Shown here: piece by piece, positions 8,677 to 19,178 of the stretch
How positions within the stretch are numbered: position 1 is the stretch's first letter
Layout of the letters: each line of letters begins with the position of its first letter
Assembly: GCA_003279605.1 (NCBI GenBank)
Contig: QCHF01000003.1
Coordinates: forward strand, 1 to 58,600
Origin: SAR86 cluster bacterium AG-390-O18
Lineage (GTDB): Bacteria > Pseudomonadota > Gammaproteobacteria > Magnimaribacterales > AG-339-G14
DNA length: 58,600 nt
Direction: 5' to 3'
Program-made: the position numbers and the translations under genes
Notes under the pieces: generated by a model
The model's database searches: none
Told to the model about the DNA's origin: nothing
The model's input: the letters and a program-made list of their open reading frames with translations, nothing else

Positions 8677-9673
8677 TCCTAAAAGTATTTTTGATAAAAC
8701 AATTTATTTAAATTTTGCTAAATATATTTTGTCTTGTCAGGATACAGAAGGAGGTATTCGCTGGGAGCCAAATTCAAAACTAGATCCTTGGGATCATATC
8801 GAATCAGCCATGGGTTTAGATGTTCTCGGTTTTGAGGCCGAATCAAAAAATGCATACAACTGGTTAAGAACTTATCAACAAAGCGATGGATCTTGGCCGT
8901 CTATTTTTCATTCTAATGAAAAAAATAATTTAAAAGAAACCAACTTCAGCTCTTATATAGCGGTAGGAATGTGGCATCACTTTAGAAATTTCAATGATAA
9001 GAAATTCCTCAATGAATTTTGGCCGGTTTTAGATTCAGCCATAGCATTTACTCTTTCAGCACAAACACAATATGGAGATTTTTTTTGGGCAAAAGATAAT
9101 AAAAATTGGTTAGATGACTCTCTCAAGACCGGATGTTCCTCAATTTATATGAGTCTTCTTTGTTACAAAAAAATTGCAAATGAAATAAATAAGCAGGATA
9201 GGGTCTCAGATTTTCAAATAAATAAGTTAAGAGATTGTTTGAAAAATAATCCTCTTAGGTTTGATAGAAATTGGGATAGTAAAGATCGTTATAGTATGGA
9301 TTGGTACTATCCAATTTTATCTGGAGTTTTCTCTAAATCAGAGTCAATAGAGATAATTAAAGATAAATGGGATGAATTTGTTGTTGAAGGATTGGGATGT
9401 AAGTGCGTCAAGGAAGAGCCTTGGGTAACTGCAGCTGAATCTGCAGAATTAGTTTTGGCATTGAATAAAATTGGTTTAAAAACTGAAGCAGAAAAAATAT
9501 TACAAGATACTTTTAATTTAATGGATGATGATGGTCTTTTATGGACAGGATATGTCTATAAAGATAAAAAATTCTGGCCTATTGAAAAACCTAGTTGGAC
9601 AATGGGAGCAGCCATTCTTGCAGGAAATTCAATAAATAAATTTAGTTCGTCGGGAGACTTTTTTAAATTTTAA
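8648..9673 (+). CDS. Alpha/alpha-toroid protein resembling prenyltransferase/squalene-cyclase fold, function unknown
   Basis: The 341-residue Trp-rich soluble protein has at least three short repeats ending in a G-x-x-W or D-G-x-x-W turn: Q31 to W39, Q-Q-S-D-G-S-W at 77-83, and D-D-D-G-L-L-W near the C-terminus. These resemble the QW turns of alpha/alpha-barrel terpene cyclases and protein prenyltransferase beta subunits. I do not see the D-x-D-D-x-x general-acid motif of squalene-hopene cyclase, nor zinc ligands of protein prenyltransferases. Glycoside hydrolases also use this toroid, so the enzyme class is open. The GTG start at 8648 overlaps the methyltransferase end by 29 bp; a TTG at 8654 is an alternative. 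Third gene of the glycoconjugate block. Confidence 0.6.
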   Translation: MSLHISKKNNPKSIFDKTIYLNFAKYILSCQDTEGGIRWEPNSKLDPWDHIESAMGLDVLGFEAESKNAYNWLRTYQQSDGSWPSIFHSNEKNNLKETNFSSYIAVGMWHHFRNFNDKKFLNEFWPVLDSAIAFTLSAQTQYGDFFWAKDNKNWLDDSLKTGCSSIYMSLLCYKKIANEINKQDRVSDFQINKLRDCLKNNPLRFDRNWDSKDRYSMDWYYPILSGVFSKSESIEIIKDKWDEFVVEGLGCKCVKEEPWVTAAESAELVLALNKIGLKTEAEKILQDTFNLMDDDGLLWTGYVYKDKKFWPIEKPSWTMGAAILAGNSINKFSSSGDFFKF

Positions 9674-9674
9674 G

Positions 9675-10268
9675 TTAAATCTTTTTTAAGATTCCTAAGG
9701 TTTCATAAATACCAAGATCTTCAAACTGTTTAGATTTTTGAGCTTCAGAGTAAATTTCAAAAGGAGGTCTTCCTCCGTCCTGAGGATTTGGAAAAACGTC
9801 ATGAATTACAAGAAGTCCTCCTGAGCATATTTTATCTTTCCAGGAATTGTAATCACTTAAAGCAACCTCATGAGAGTGACCACCGTCTATAAATAGTAGG
9901 CTAATTAATTCCGAAAATGTTTTAGATGCTTCAGAGGATTTATTTAATATTGGAATAATATATTTACCCAAATTTGAAGATCTTAAATTTTTTAAAAATT
10001 CAGGCAAAGTATTGAATTTTTCTAGTCTCTTGTCGTATAGATCTTCATCGTGATATTCCTCTCCAAGTTGATGTTCTTCAGAACCTGTATGATGATCAAC
10101 TGTATAAATAAGCCCATCAATTTTTTTGGCAACAAGAGCAAAATTTAATGTTGATTTACCGCAGTAAGTTCCAATTTCTAAAACTGAACCCAGGTGGTGG
10201 ACATTTAGAAACAATTCTTGTAGTTTTTTAGCTTCTTTATCGCTTAAAAAGCCTTTTACATCTATCAC
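9675..10268 (-). CDS. Class I SAM-dependent methyltransferase (Methyltransf_24-like)
   Basis: The 197-residue protein has SAM motif I V-L-E-I-G-T-Y-C-G-K-S at about 29-39, the acidic end of strand 2 in Y-T-V-D-H, and L-F-I-D-G-G-H-S-H near 123-131. This last motif typifies the Methyltransf_24 family often found with glycan or lipid-modifying genes. It ends one base from the stop of the toroid gene (convergent). Its GTG start lies only 15 bp from the divergent hydrolase ATG, so each promoter must overlap the other or the neighbouring coding region. Probably part of the same accessory block although on the other strand. Substrate unknown. Confidence 0.75.
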   Translation of the reverse strand: MIDVKGFLSDKEAKKLQELFLNVHHLGSVLEIGTYCGKSTLNFALVAKKIDGLIYTVDHHTGSEEHQLGEEYHDEDLYDKRLEKFNTLPEFLKNLRSSNLGKYIIPILNKSSEASKTFSELISLLFIDGGHSHEVALSDYNSWKDKICSGGLLVIHDVFPNPQDGGRPPFEIYSEAQKSKQFEDLGIYETLGILKKI

Positions 10269-10283
10269 TAATAAATAATATCA

Positions 10284-11201
10284 ATGGATATAGCAAAAAG
10301 AAAAGAAGTTGAAATATACAACAATATTTTTTCATACATATTTTTGGAAGGTCAAAACAAAGATAAAAATATTTTTTTCTTTCATGCGACAGGTTTTAAT
10401 GCTGAAACTTATATACCTTTTTTTTTAAAATTAAATGAATTACTTGATAATCAATATTCAATTTATGCCCTAGACCAAAGAGGTCATGGGCTTTCTAAAG
10501 CGACTGCAGTTCCATCTGAATTATCCTCTTGGAATACTTATTTTATTGACGGAAATAACTTTCTTAGCAAGTTCTCATCGTCTGAAAATATTTTAATGGG
10601 ACACTCCATGGGAGGAGTCGTAGCTGCAAGACTAGCTTACGACTTTGAAGATAAAGTAAGCAAAAGTATTCTTATTGATCCTGTTCTACAGCTTCAAAGC
10701 TTAAAATTTCAAATTCCTTTTTTTAATATTGGAAATAAAACATTTATTTCATTATTGAGTTTTCTTAAAAAGAATCGAGCCAGTGAGATGATTAGTAATG
10801 CAAAAAAAAGAAGATCGATATTTGCTGATAAAGAAGAGATTTTCAATCATTATCAGGGAAGAGGCGCTTTTACGAATTGGCCAGAAGAATCTTTAAAAGC
10901 ATACATTAACGGAGGCGTTAGAACAGAAAGCAACCAAATAAATCTTTCTTGTGATCCTGAATGGGAAGCAAAAACTTTTGCAGTTTCATATGCTGCAAAA
11001 ACAAACTTTATAAAAAAATTAAATAAAAAAACTTATGTGCCTTACGCATCAAATGGCTCAACACTTTCTCCCGAGGTAAGAGATTTGCTGTCAAGCAATT
11101 CGAATTATTTTTTTGAAAAAATAGACGGCAGCCATTTCTTTCCAATGGAAAAAAAGGATTTAATATGTGGCAAAATTTCAAATTTCATAAACACATTATG
11201 A
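10284..11201 (+). CDS. Alpha/beta hydrolase coupled to panB
   Basis: Alpha/beta hydrolase fold protein of 305 residues. The nucleophile elbow is G-H-S-M-G-G with Ser108, an oxyanion-region H-A-T-G-F lies near 34-38, D-Q-R-G-H-G is near 64-69, and the likely catalytic His is H284 in D-G-S-H-F-F-P. No signal peptide, so cytoplasmic. The stop overlaps the panB start as ATGA, a classic coupling arrangement. This suggests a link to pantothenate synthesis or mere operon compaction; the substrate is unknown. Esterase, lipase and haloalkane-dehalogenase-like activities all remain possible. Confidence 0.75.
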   Translation: MDIAKRKEVEIYNNIFSYIFLEGQNKDKNIFFFHATGFNAETYIPFFLKLNELLDNQYSIYALDQRGHGLSKATAVPSELSSWNTYFIDGNNFLSKFSSSENILMGHSMGGVVAARLAYDFEDKVSKSILIDPVLQLQSLKFQIPFFNIGNKTFISLLSFLKKNRASEMISNAKKRRSIFADKEEIFNHYQGRGAFTNWPEESLKAYINGGVRTESNQINLSCDPEWEAKTFAVSYAAKTNFIKKLNKKTYVPYASNGSTLSPEVRDLLSSNSNYFFEKIDGSHFFPMEKKDLICGKISNFINTL

Positions 11202-11995
11202 CCAAAAACATAACCATTGAAGATTTAAGAAATCATAAGAAGAAAAAAACTAAATTTGCATGTTTAACTGCATACGATGCTTCTTTATCTAGGCTAATGT
11301 CAGAAGCAGGAGTAGAGTTAATTTTAGTGGGAGACTCTCTCGGTATGGTCGTGCAAGGTCACGATTCAACTATACCTGTTTCCATGGAAGACCTGCTTTA
11401 TCATTTAAGATGCGTAAAAAGAGGAAATGTAAAAAGCCACATAATGGCAGATATGCCATTTATGAGTTATGCAACCGAAAACCTTGCATACGATAATGCT
11501 ATGCGTTTGATGCAGGCCGGTGCTAATTCCGTAAAAGTTGAGGGAGGTGAATGGATTCTAAAAACGACTGAGCTTTTATCTCAAAGAGGAATTCCAGTAT
11601 GTGCTCATTTGGGCCTTACTCCTCAATCAATTAATAGATTAGGAGGGTATCGTGTTCAAGGTAGAGATCTCGATGATAAAAATAGAATTTTGTCTGAAGC
11701 TAAGCAACTTGAAGATGCAGGAGCAGAGTTAATTCTTTTAGAATGCGTACCAGCAATTTTAGCAGAAGAAATATCTTCCTCTCTCAAAGTTCCAACAATT
11801 GGTATCGGAGCAGGATCAGCTACAGATGGTCAGATAATGGTTTGTTACGATCTAATTGGAGCTTATTCTTGGGAGAACCAACCTAAGTTTGTAAAAAATT
11901 TCATGAATGAAGCTAACTCTATTTCTGAAGCTTTCGAAACATATGTTTCAGAGGTTAAAAATTTGAATTTTCCTTCTGCTGAAAATTCTTTCTGA
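11198..11995 (+). CDS. panB: 3-methyl-2-oxobutanoate hydroxymethyltransferase
   Basis: It makes ketopantoate from alpha-ketoisovalerate and methylene-tetrahydrofolate, the first committed step to pantothenate and CoA. I start it at ATG 11198, giving 265 residues (E. coli PanB 264) and an ATGA overlap with the hydrolase; the frame is open 33 bases upstream but that adds an atypical extension. Visible signatures are L-T-A-Y-D-A-S near 21-27, V-G-D-S-L-G-M-V-V-Q-G near 43-53, the Mg-binding acidic residues in D-M-P-F and V-E-G-G, and G-I-G-A-G near 203-207. panC follows by 12 bases, forming panBC. Confidence 0.95.
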   Translation: MTKNITIEDLRNHKKKKTKFACLTAYDASLSRLMSEAGVELILVGDSLGMVVQGHDSTIPVSMEDLLYHLRCVKRGNVKSHIMADMPFMSYATENLAYDNAMRLMQAGANSVKVEGGEWILKTTELLSQRGIPVCAHLGLTPQSINRLGGYRVQGRDLDDKNRILSEAKQLEDAGAELILLECVPAILAEEISSSLKVPTIGIGAGSATDGQIMVCYDLIGAYSWENQPKFVKNFMNEANSISEAFETYVSEVKNLNFPSAENSF

Positions 11996-12007
11996 AAAAA
12001 GATTTAA

Positions 12008-12817
12008 ATGGAAGTTATTAAGTCCACTGAAGAGATTAAATCTATAAATTTTGATTCTCCATTTGCTCTCGTTCCTACTATGGGTAATCTTCATGAAGGC
12101 CATTTATCTTTAGTAAAATATGGAATAGAAAATTACTCCGAAGTAATTACCTCAATTTTTATAAATCCTTTGCAATTTGGAAAAAATGAAGATTTTTCAA
12201 GCTACCCAAAAACAACTTCTCAAGACATTCAACTTTTAGAAAGCTTGGGTTGTAACTATTTATTTATTCCAGAGATAAATTTTGCCGAAAATCTTAATAT
12301 TATCGAACCTAAATTTTCTGACGTACTGTGTGGCTTATCAAGGCCTACCCATTTCTATGGAGTATTAACAATAATCGATAAGTTCTTAAGAATAATCAAA
12401 CCTAATGCTTGTTTATTTGGACTTAAAGACTATCAGCAACAACTGATCATAAAAGAATTTGTTAAAAGAAAAAAAATTAAAACAGATATCATTTCACTAC
12501 CTACGGTGAGAGAAAAATTTGGATTAGCAATGTCATCTAGAAACAATTATCTCTCAGATGAAGAAAAAAAATTTTGTGGAATGATTTATTCCTGTATTAA
12601 AAATTTGGCAGTTTCTTTGAAAATAACTCCTTTAGAAGTTTTGAAAACAGAAGCTAAAGATTTTTTGCAAAACGCAGGCTTTGAAATTGACTATTTAGAA
12701 ATTGTTGATGCAAATAATCTGTCTTCTGTAACAAAAAATACAGACAAAGTTTTAATAGCGGTCGCAGTAATCTATAAGAAAGTCAGATTGATAGACAATA
12801 TATTAGTCTCTTTATAA
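12008..12817 (+). CDS. panC: Pantothenate synthetase
   Basis: Pantoate-beta-alanine ligase, ATP-dependent, a member of the HIGH-motif nucleotidyltransferase superfamily. The 269-residue protein has P-T-M-G-N-L-H-E-G-H-L-S-L near residues 23-35, the F-G-x-K-D-Y-Q-Q substrate segment near 138-145, and the KMSKS-equivalent M-S-S-R-N near 176-180. It is slightly shorter than the E. coli enzyme (283), the difference being in the C-terminal domain. Second gene of panBC. Its 3' end overlaps the convergent lipid A acyltransferase gene by 6 bp. Confidence 0.95.
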   Translation: MEVIKSTEEIKSINFDSPFALVPTMGNLHEGHLSLVKYGIENYSEVITSIFINPLQFGKNEDFSSYPKTTSQDIQLLESLGCNYLFIPEINFAENLNIIEPKFSDVLCGLSRPTHFYGVLTIIDKFLRIIKPNACLFGLKDYQQQLIIKEFVKRKKIKTDIISLPTVREKFGLAMSSRNNYLSDEEKKFCGMIYSCIKNLAVSLKITPLEVLKTEAKDFLQNAGFEIDYLEIVDANNLSSVTKNTDKVLIAVAVIYKKVRLIDNILVSL

Positions 12818-13696
12818 CCAATACTCTCTTAGAGCATCATCTGGGTAAAATTGATCTTCACCTTCTGGACGATTTTTAAATCTTCTGTGTATCCAGTAAT
12901 ACTCCTGCTTATTATTCTGGGCAAAATTTTCTATTGCAGAATTAATAATTCTTAAATCATCATCAAAATCTAATCCATTTAGTATCAATTCCTTTATATC
13001 TGCTAGATAAGCTCCATTTTCTTTTACCAAAGTCAATAAAAATACTTTGCAGTTTGTTCTTTTGACTAACACCGAAGGAAAAACAACCGTTAAAGCTTTA
13101 TGATTAAAAAAATCTATAAAGATTGAATTTTTGAAACCATAATCCTGATCTGGAGCATAGAGGACAGATTCACCCTGACTTAGACTTTGAAGAAGTTTTT
13201 TACCTTCGTTTGGTAAAAAAATTTGATCCACAAATTTGTTTCTTCCATCCGTCATTATCTTATCCCAAAGTTTATTTTCTGCAGATCTTTGCATCCCATT
13301 TACTTTTAGGAAGAGCGACGGAGCTCTTACAACGAAATCCACATTGGCAGTGTGTGGAACAAGTAAGAGATTATTAGAGTTTTTAATTGCTTCTATTTTT
13401 TTTTCAAATTCATCAATATTTTTAATCTTCTTTTTAAATTTTTTATCTGACCAGTAGTAAGAATTACAAATTTCGAAAATAGCCTGACCTATTCGAGTAA
13501 AATTATCTTTTGCAAGTTTTTCTATTTCTTTTTTATTCATGTCTGGAAAACACTTGTGTATATTCCAGGCAACAACTTTTCTTCTTTTTTTTAAAACTTT
13601 GTATAAAATTTTCCCTAGTAGTTTTCCAAGCAACATTTGTAATTTAAAGGGAATAAAGCTTAAAAGCCTGAGAAAAATTTTTAAAAGTGTTTCCAT
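12812..13696 (-). CDS. Lipid A biosynthesis acyltransferase (LpxL/LpxM family)
   Basis: Inner-membrane late acyltransferase adding a secondary acyl chain to Kdo-lipid A. The 294-residue protein has an N-terminal hydrophobic helix (about 5-33) and the family H-x4-D catalytic motif in P-H-T-A-N-V-D near residue 114. A conserved A-P-D-Q-D-Y segment lies near 181-186 and W-I-H-R-R-F near 268-273. I cannot tell LpxL from LpxM by eye. It diverges from waaA across 64 bp, consistent with a lipid A/Kdo locus. Confidence 0.85.
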   Translation of the reverse strand: METLLKIFLRLLSFIPFKLQMLLGKLLGKILYKVLKKRRKVVAWNIHKCFPDMNKKEIEKLAKDNFTRIGQAIFEICNSYYWSDKKFKKKIKNIDEFEKKIEAIKNSNNLLLVPHTANVDFVVRAPSLFLKVNGMQRSAENKLWDKIMTDGRNKFVDQIFLPNEGKKLLQSLSQGESVLYAPDQDYGFKNSIFIDFFNHKALTVVFPSVLVKRTNCKVFLLTLVKENGAYLADIKELILNGLDFDDDLRIINSAIENFAQNNKQEYYWIHRRFKNRPEGEDQFYPDDALREYWL

Positions 13697-13760
13697 TTGG
13701 AGATGATTATACTTTTTTCGATTTGCTTATTCATAGCACAAATAAGAAAATTGCTACTTA

Positions 13761-14993
13761 ATGAGAATTTATAATTTAATTTTTAAAATAATTTTCCCTC
13801 TAATATTTATGAGGAGCATTTATAAATCTTTAAGATATGGTGAAAACTTATCGAGAATTCTGGAAAAGCTCTCCTTTTATAAAGGTGAAAAAGGCTCTAA
13901 ACCAATTATTCTAATTCACTCTGTATCTGTGGGCGAAGTACTTGCAAGTAGAAAATTTGTTGAAGAAATTCAAAGAAGATTTAAACATCATCAAATCTTA
14001 ATTACCTGTACTACTCAAACTGGGTCAGCGACCATTAAAAGGCTTTATGGCAATTCGGTGTTTCATCAATATATGCCTTTTGATTTAAAAATATGTATAA
14101 GTCGTTTTATAAAAATTTGGCAGCCCGAAATCACCTTTATTTTAGAAACAGAAATATGGCCCAATCTCATTAATCTTTTAAATAAACAACAAAGAAAAGT
14201 TTTTCTAGTAAATGGGAGAATGTCGGAAAAGTCTTTTAAGAGATACAAATTTATTCTACCTATTCTTGATAATATTTTTTCTAAGTTGAATTTTACAATT
14301 TGCCAAGGAATTCAAGATAAAAAAAGATTTATAGAACTTGGTATAGACGAAGATAGAATTAAAAAAGACTATTCTTTTAAGTTTGACTCCATATCTTTAT
14401 CAAACGAAAAAAAAGAATTTAAAGACAACAACAAAAAGAAAAAATTAATCATTTGCGCAAGTACGCATGAACCCGAAGAAAAGATTTTGTTACAGGCTTT
14501 TGAATTGCTTAACAATGAAAATATTATTTTAGTAATTGCTCCAAGGCATCCTGAAAGATTTTCAAAAATTTTTAAAGAAATAAAAAAATCTGGAATTAAT
14601 CCATCTTTATTTTCTAAAAATGAATTGAAAATAGATTATTCAAAAAAAATAAATTTAATAGATGAAATAGGGCATTTGGAAAATTTATTTTCTCTGGCAG
14701 ATATTGCTTTTATAGGAGGAAGCTTAATCCCTCGAGGCGGTCAAAATTTCTTAGAGGCTGTAAAGTTTTCCCTTCCGATATCATCTGGAAAGAGCTTTTA
14801 TAATTTTCAAGAAATTGCAGAAGATCTTATAGCTTTGGAGATTCTAGAAGTTGCTAATTCAGCTGAAGAAATAAAAGATATCTGGAAAAAGCAATTGTCT
14901 TCAACCACAGATAGAATTGTAGAAAAAACAGAACTTTATTTAAAAGAAAGACAAGGAGCATCTTCGAGAGCATTTGAATATCTTCCTTTATAA
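13761..14993 (+). CDS. waaA: 3-deoxy-D-manno-octulosonic acid transferase
   Basis: GT30 enzyme that adds Kdo from CMP-Kdo to lipid IVA at the inner membrane. The 410-residue protein has an N-terminal membrane-interacting helix and then H-S-V-S-V-G-E (about 52-58), whose Glu is the proposed catalytic base. T-T-Q-T-G is near 79-83, E-T-E-I-W-P-N near 130-136, and G-G-S-L-I-P-R-G-G-Q-N in the donor-binding C-terminal domain near 319-329. Length is close to E. coli WaaA (425). Paired divergently with the lipid A acyltransferase. Mono- versus bifunctional Kdo addition cannot be decided here. Confidence 0.93.
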   Translation: MRIYNLIFKIIFPLIFMRSIYKSLRYGENLSRILEKLSFYKGEKGSKPIILIHSVSVGEVLASRKFVEEIQRRFKHHQILITCTTQTGSATIKRLYGNSVFHQYMPFDLKICISRFIKIWQPEITFILETEIWPNLINLLNKQQRKVFLVNGRMSEKSFKRYKFILPILDNIFSKLNFTICQGIQDKKRFIELGIDEDRIKKDYSFKFDSISLSNEKKEFKDNNKKKKLIICASTHEPEEKILLQAFELLNNENIILVIAPRHPERFSKIFKEIKKSGINPSLFSKNELKIDYSKKINLIDEIGHLENLFSLADIAFIGGSLIPRGGQNFLEAVKFSLPISSGKSFYNFQEIAEDLIALEILEVANSAEEIKDIWKKQLSSTTDRIVEKTELYLKERQGASSRAFEYLPL

Positions 14994-15028
14994 CTTTGGT
15001 TTAGGTTGTCTTTGTTACTTCCTAATAA

Positions 15029-17040
<2,012 letters not shown>

Positions 17041-17089
17041 CTTTATCTCCCTTTAAACTCAAAATATCCTAAAATAAAACCAAAAAAAC

Positions 17090-17998
17090 ATGAAGAAAGC
17101 AATTTCTATTTTAGGCCCTACTCATTGTGGTAAGACTGAGTTAGCAATAGAAATCAATAAACAATTACCATCAAGAATAATTAGCGTTGATTCAGTTCAG
17201 GTATACAAAGATGCAAATATCGGCAGTAGCAAACCCAATCAAAAAATCTTAGATGATATTCACCATGGGCTAATAAATATTTTAGATCTTGAAGAAAATT
17301 TTTCGGTTAAGGATTTTTTAAATGAAGTTACTGATGAGACTCTTAATTCTGAGGCAAACCTTATATTTGTTGGTGGATCTATGATGTATTTTTATTCTCT
17401 CTTGAATGGCATCTCAAAATTACCAGAAAAGAATGAGCAGTTTAGAGTAAAACTAGAAAAAGAGGCAAAAAACAAAAGTTGGAAATTGATGCATAAAAGA
17501 CTTGAAGAAATAGATCCTGAGGCAGCAAAAACTATAAAAGATACCGACTCGCAAAGAATTCTGAGAGCATTAGAAGTAAATCATTTTTCCAAGACTGCTT
17601 TTAGCAAATTGAAGAACTCGAATGAGAAGAGCATTATTGAGGATTATCAAAAATTTTCTTTTGCAGTTATACCAAGGTGCAAAAAAACATTTAAAAATGA
17701 ATTAAAAGAAAGATTTAAGAAAATGCTTGAATTGGGTCTTATTGAAGAAACAAAAAATATATTGAAGCATAAAGATGGAGAGAGAATAAGAGTTCTTAAA
17801 ACGGTAGGTTACAAACAAGTAGTTGACTTTATTTTAAATAAAACTTCCCATGAAGAAATGATTGAGTTAGCTACTAATGCGACTTATCAGCTAGCTAAAA
17901 GACAAATAACTTGGCTCAAAAAATTTAATCTGGATGAAATATTTTTTTCAGATGAAGATGATAAGGTTATGAAGATTCTATCTATCATCAAAAATTGA
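17090..17998 (+). CDS. miaA: tRNA dimethylallyltransferase
   Basis: It transfers a dimethylallyl group from DMAPP to A37 of tRNAs reading UNN codons. The 302-residue protein has a P-loop G-P-T-H-C-G-K-T at residues 9-16, which departs from the usual G-P-T-A-S-G-K-T at two positions but keeps Gly, Lys and Thr. D-S-V-Q-V-Y-K-D follows near 35-42, and Q-R-I-L-R-A-L-E-V near 154-162. It starts the miaA-hflK-hflC-hisZ-purA run. hfq and hflX, which normally sit between miaA and hflK, are missing. The DMAPP substrate ultimately comes from the dxs pathway encoded later in the window. Confidence 0.95.
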   Translation: MKKAISILGPTHCGKTELAIEINKQLPSRIISVDSVQVYKDANIGSSKPNQKILDDIHHGLINILDLEENFSVKDFLNEVTDETLNSEANLIFVGGSMMYFYSLLNGISKLPEKNEQFRVKLEKEAKNKSWKLMHKRLEEIDPEAAKTIKDTDSQRILRALEVNHFSKTAFSKLKNSNEKSIIEDYQKFSFAVIPRCKKTFKNELKERFKKMLELGLIEETKNILKHKDGERIRVLKTVGYKQVVDFILNKTSHEEMIELATNATYQLAKRQITWLKKFNLDEIFFSDEDDKVMKILSIIKN

Positions 17999-18034
17999 AT
18001 TCCATTATTCCTATTAACAACTTAAAATGATCTT

Positions 18035-19177
18035 ATGTCATGGAATGATCAAGGAAATAATAATGGTTCGAGAGATCCGTGGGGAAGAAATAATAATCCT
18101 CCCCCAGATATTGATGAACTAATCAAAAAATTTAGAGCTCGAATTAATTCAATCTTCGGCGGTGGTTCAGGAGGTGGAGGTGGAGGTATTAAAAAAATTC
18201 TACCCTCGATTTTAATTGCTGTAGTACTTTTATATTCAGCCTTTGGTATTTATACGGTTGATGCACAAGAAGAGGCTGTAATTTTAAGATTTGGAAAATA
18301 TTCAATTACCAAAGGACCTGGGATTCATTGGAATCCTCCATTCGTTGATAACAGGTTTATTGTAAACACCGAAAAACTATTCACTCATACTACTAATTCT
18401 TCAATGCTTACAAAAGATGAAAATATAGTTAACGTTGAGGTTGCAGTTCAATACAAGAGATCCAATCCGGTATTTTTTCTTCTTGAAGCTTCGGCTCCTG
18501 AAGATAGTTTGGCTCAAGCTTCTGAAGCAGAATTAAGACATGTAGTGGGAAGTACTACTATGGACAGCACCCTAACAGTAGGCAGAGAGCAAATAGCCAT
18601 GGATGTTAAGTCTAGATTGCAAACTAGATTAAATACTTACAAGACTGGAATTGAAGTAGTTGCGGTCTCAATTAGAGAGTCTAGACCTCCGGAAGCAGTT
18701 AAAGAAGCTTTTGACGATGTTGTGAAAGCAAGGGAAGATGAAGTCAGACTTAGAAATGAGGCTGAGACTTATGCAAATGAGGTTGTGCCAATAGCAAGAG
18801 GTGAAGCTAAAAGAGCCGTTGAAGATGCTGAAGGATATAAACAAAAAGTCATATCTGAAGCTGAAGGTGAGGCATCAAGATTTGATCAACTCCTTGTTGA
18901 ATATTCAAAATCTCCGGAAGTAACAAGACAAAGATTATATTTGGACGCAGTTCAATCTGTCATGAACAACAGTACCAAGGTGATGATTGATGTAAAAGAG
19001 GGAAACAACATATTGTATTTACCTTTAGATCAAATTGCAGCAGCTTCATTGGATCCTAACAGACGATCTCGAGAAGAAGCTCCATCTTCTGCAGCGCCAA
19101 CTACCCTTGGATCAAATATTCAAGAAATTACCGACCGAGTTATTGAAGAATTAAGAAGAAGACAAGACAGAAGATAG
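18035..19177 (+). CDS. hflK: FtsH modulator HflK
   Basis: SPFH-domain inner-membrane protein. With HflC it forms the periplasmic cage around the FtsH protease. The 380-residue protein has a cytoplasmic N-terminus rich in Asn/Gly/Pro with a poly-Gly stretch (about 47-55), one transmembrane helix (about 58-78), then the SPFH/band-7 domain. A long E/A/R-rich coiled coil follows (about 225-290), and the C-terminal tail is Ser/Pro-rich. A TAAAAT box at 18023-18028 lies 6 bases before the ATG and could give a leaderless transcript, though readthrough from miaA is equally possible. hflC starts one base after its stop. Confidence 0.95.
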   Translation: MSWNDQGNNNGSRDPWGRNNNPPPDIDELIKKFRARINSIFGGGSGGGGGGIKKILPSILIAVVLLYSAFGIYTVDAQEEAVILRFGKYSITKGPGIHWNPPFVDNRFIVNTEKLFTHTTNSSMLTKDENIVNVEVAVQYKRSNPVFFLLEASAPEDSLAQASEAELRHVVGSTTMDSTLTVGREQIAMDVKSRLQTRLNTYKTGIEVVAVSIRESRPPEAVKEAFDDVVKAREDEVRLRNEAETYANEVVPIARGEAKRAVEDAEGYKQKVISEAEGEASRFDQLLVEYSKSPEVTRQRLYLDAVQSVMNNSTKVMIDVKEGNNILYLPLDQIAAASLDPNRRSREEAPSSAAPTTLGSNIQEITDRVIEELRRRQDRR

Positions 19178-19178
19178 T

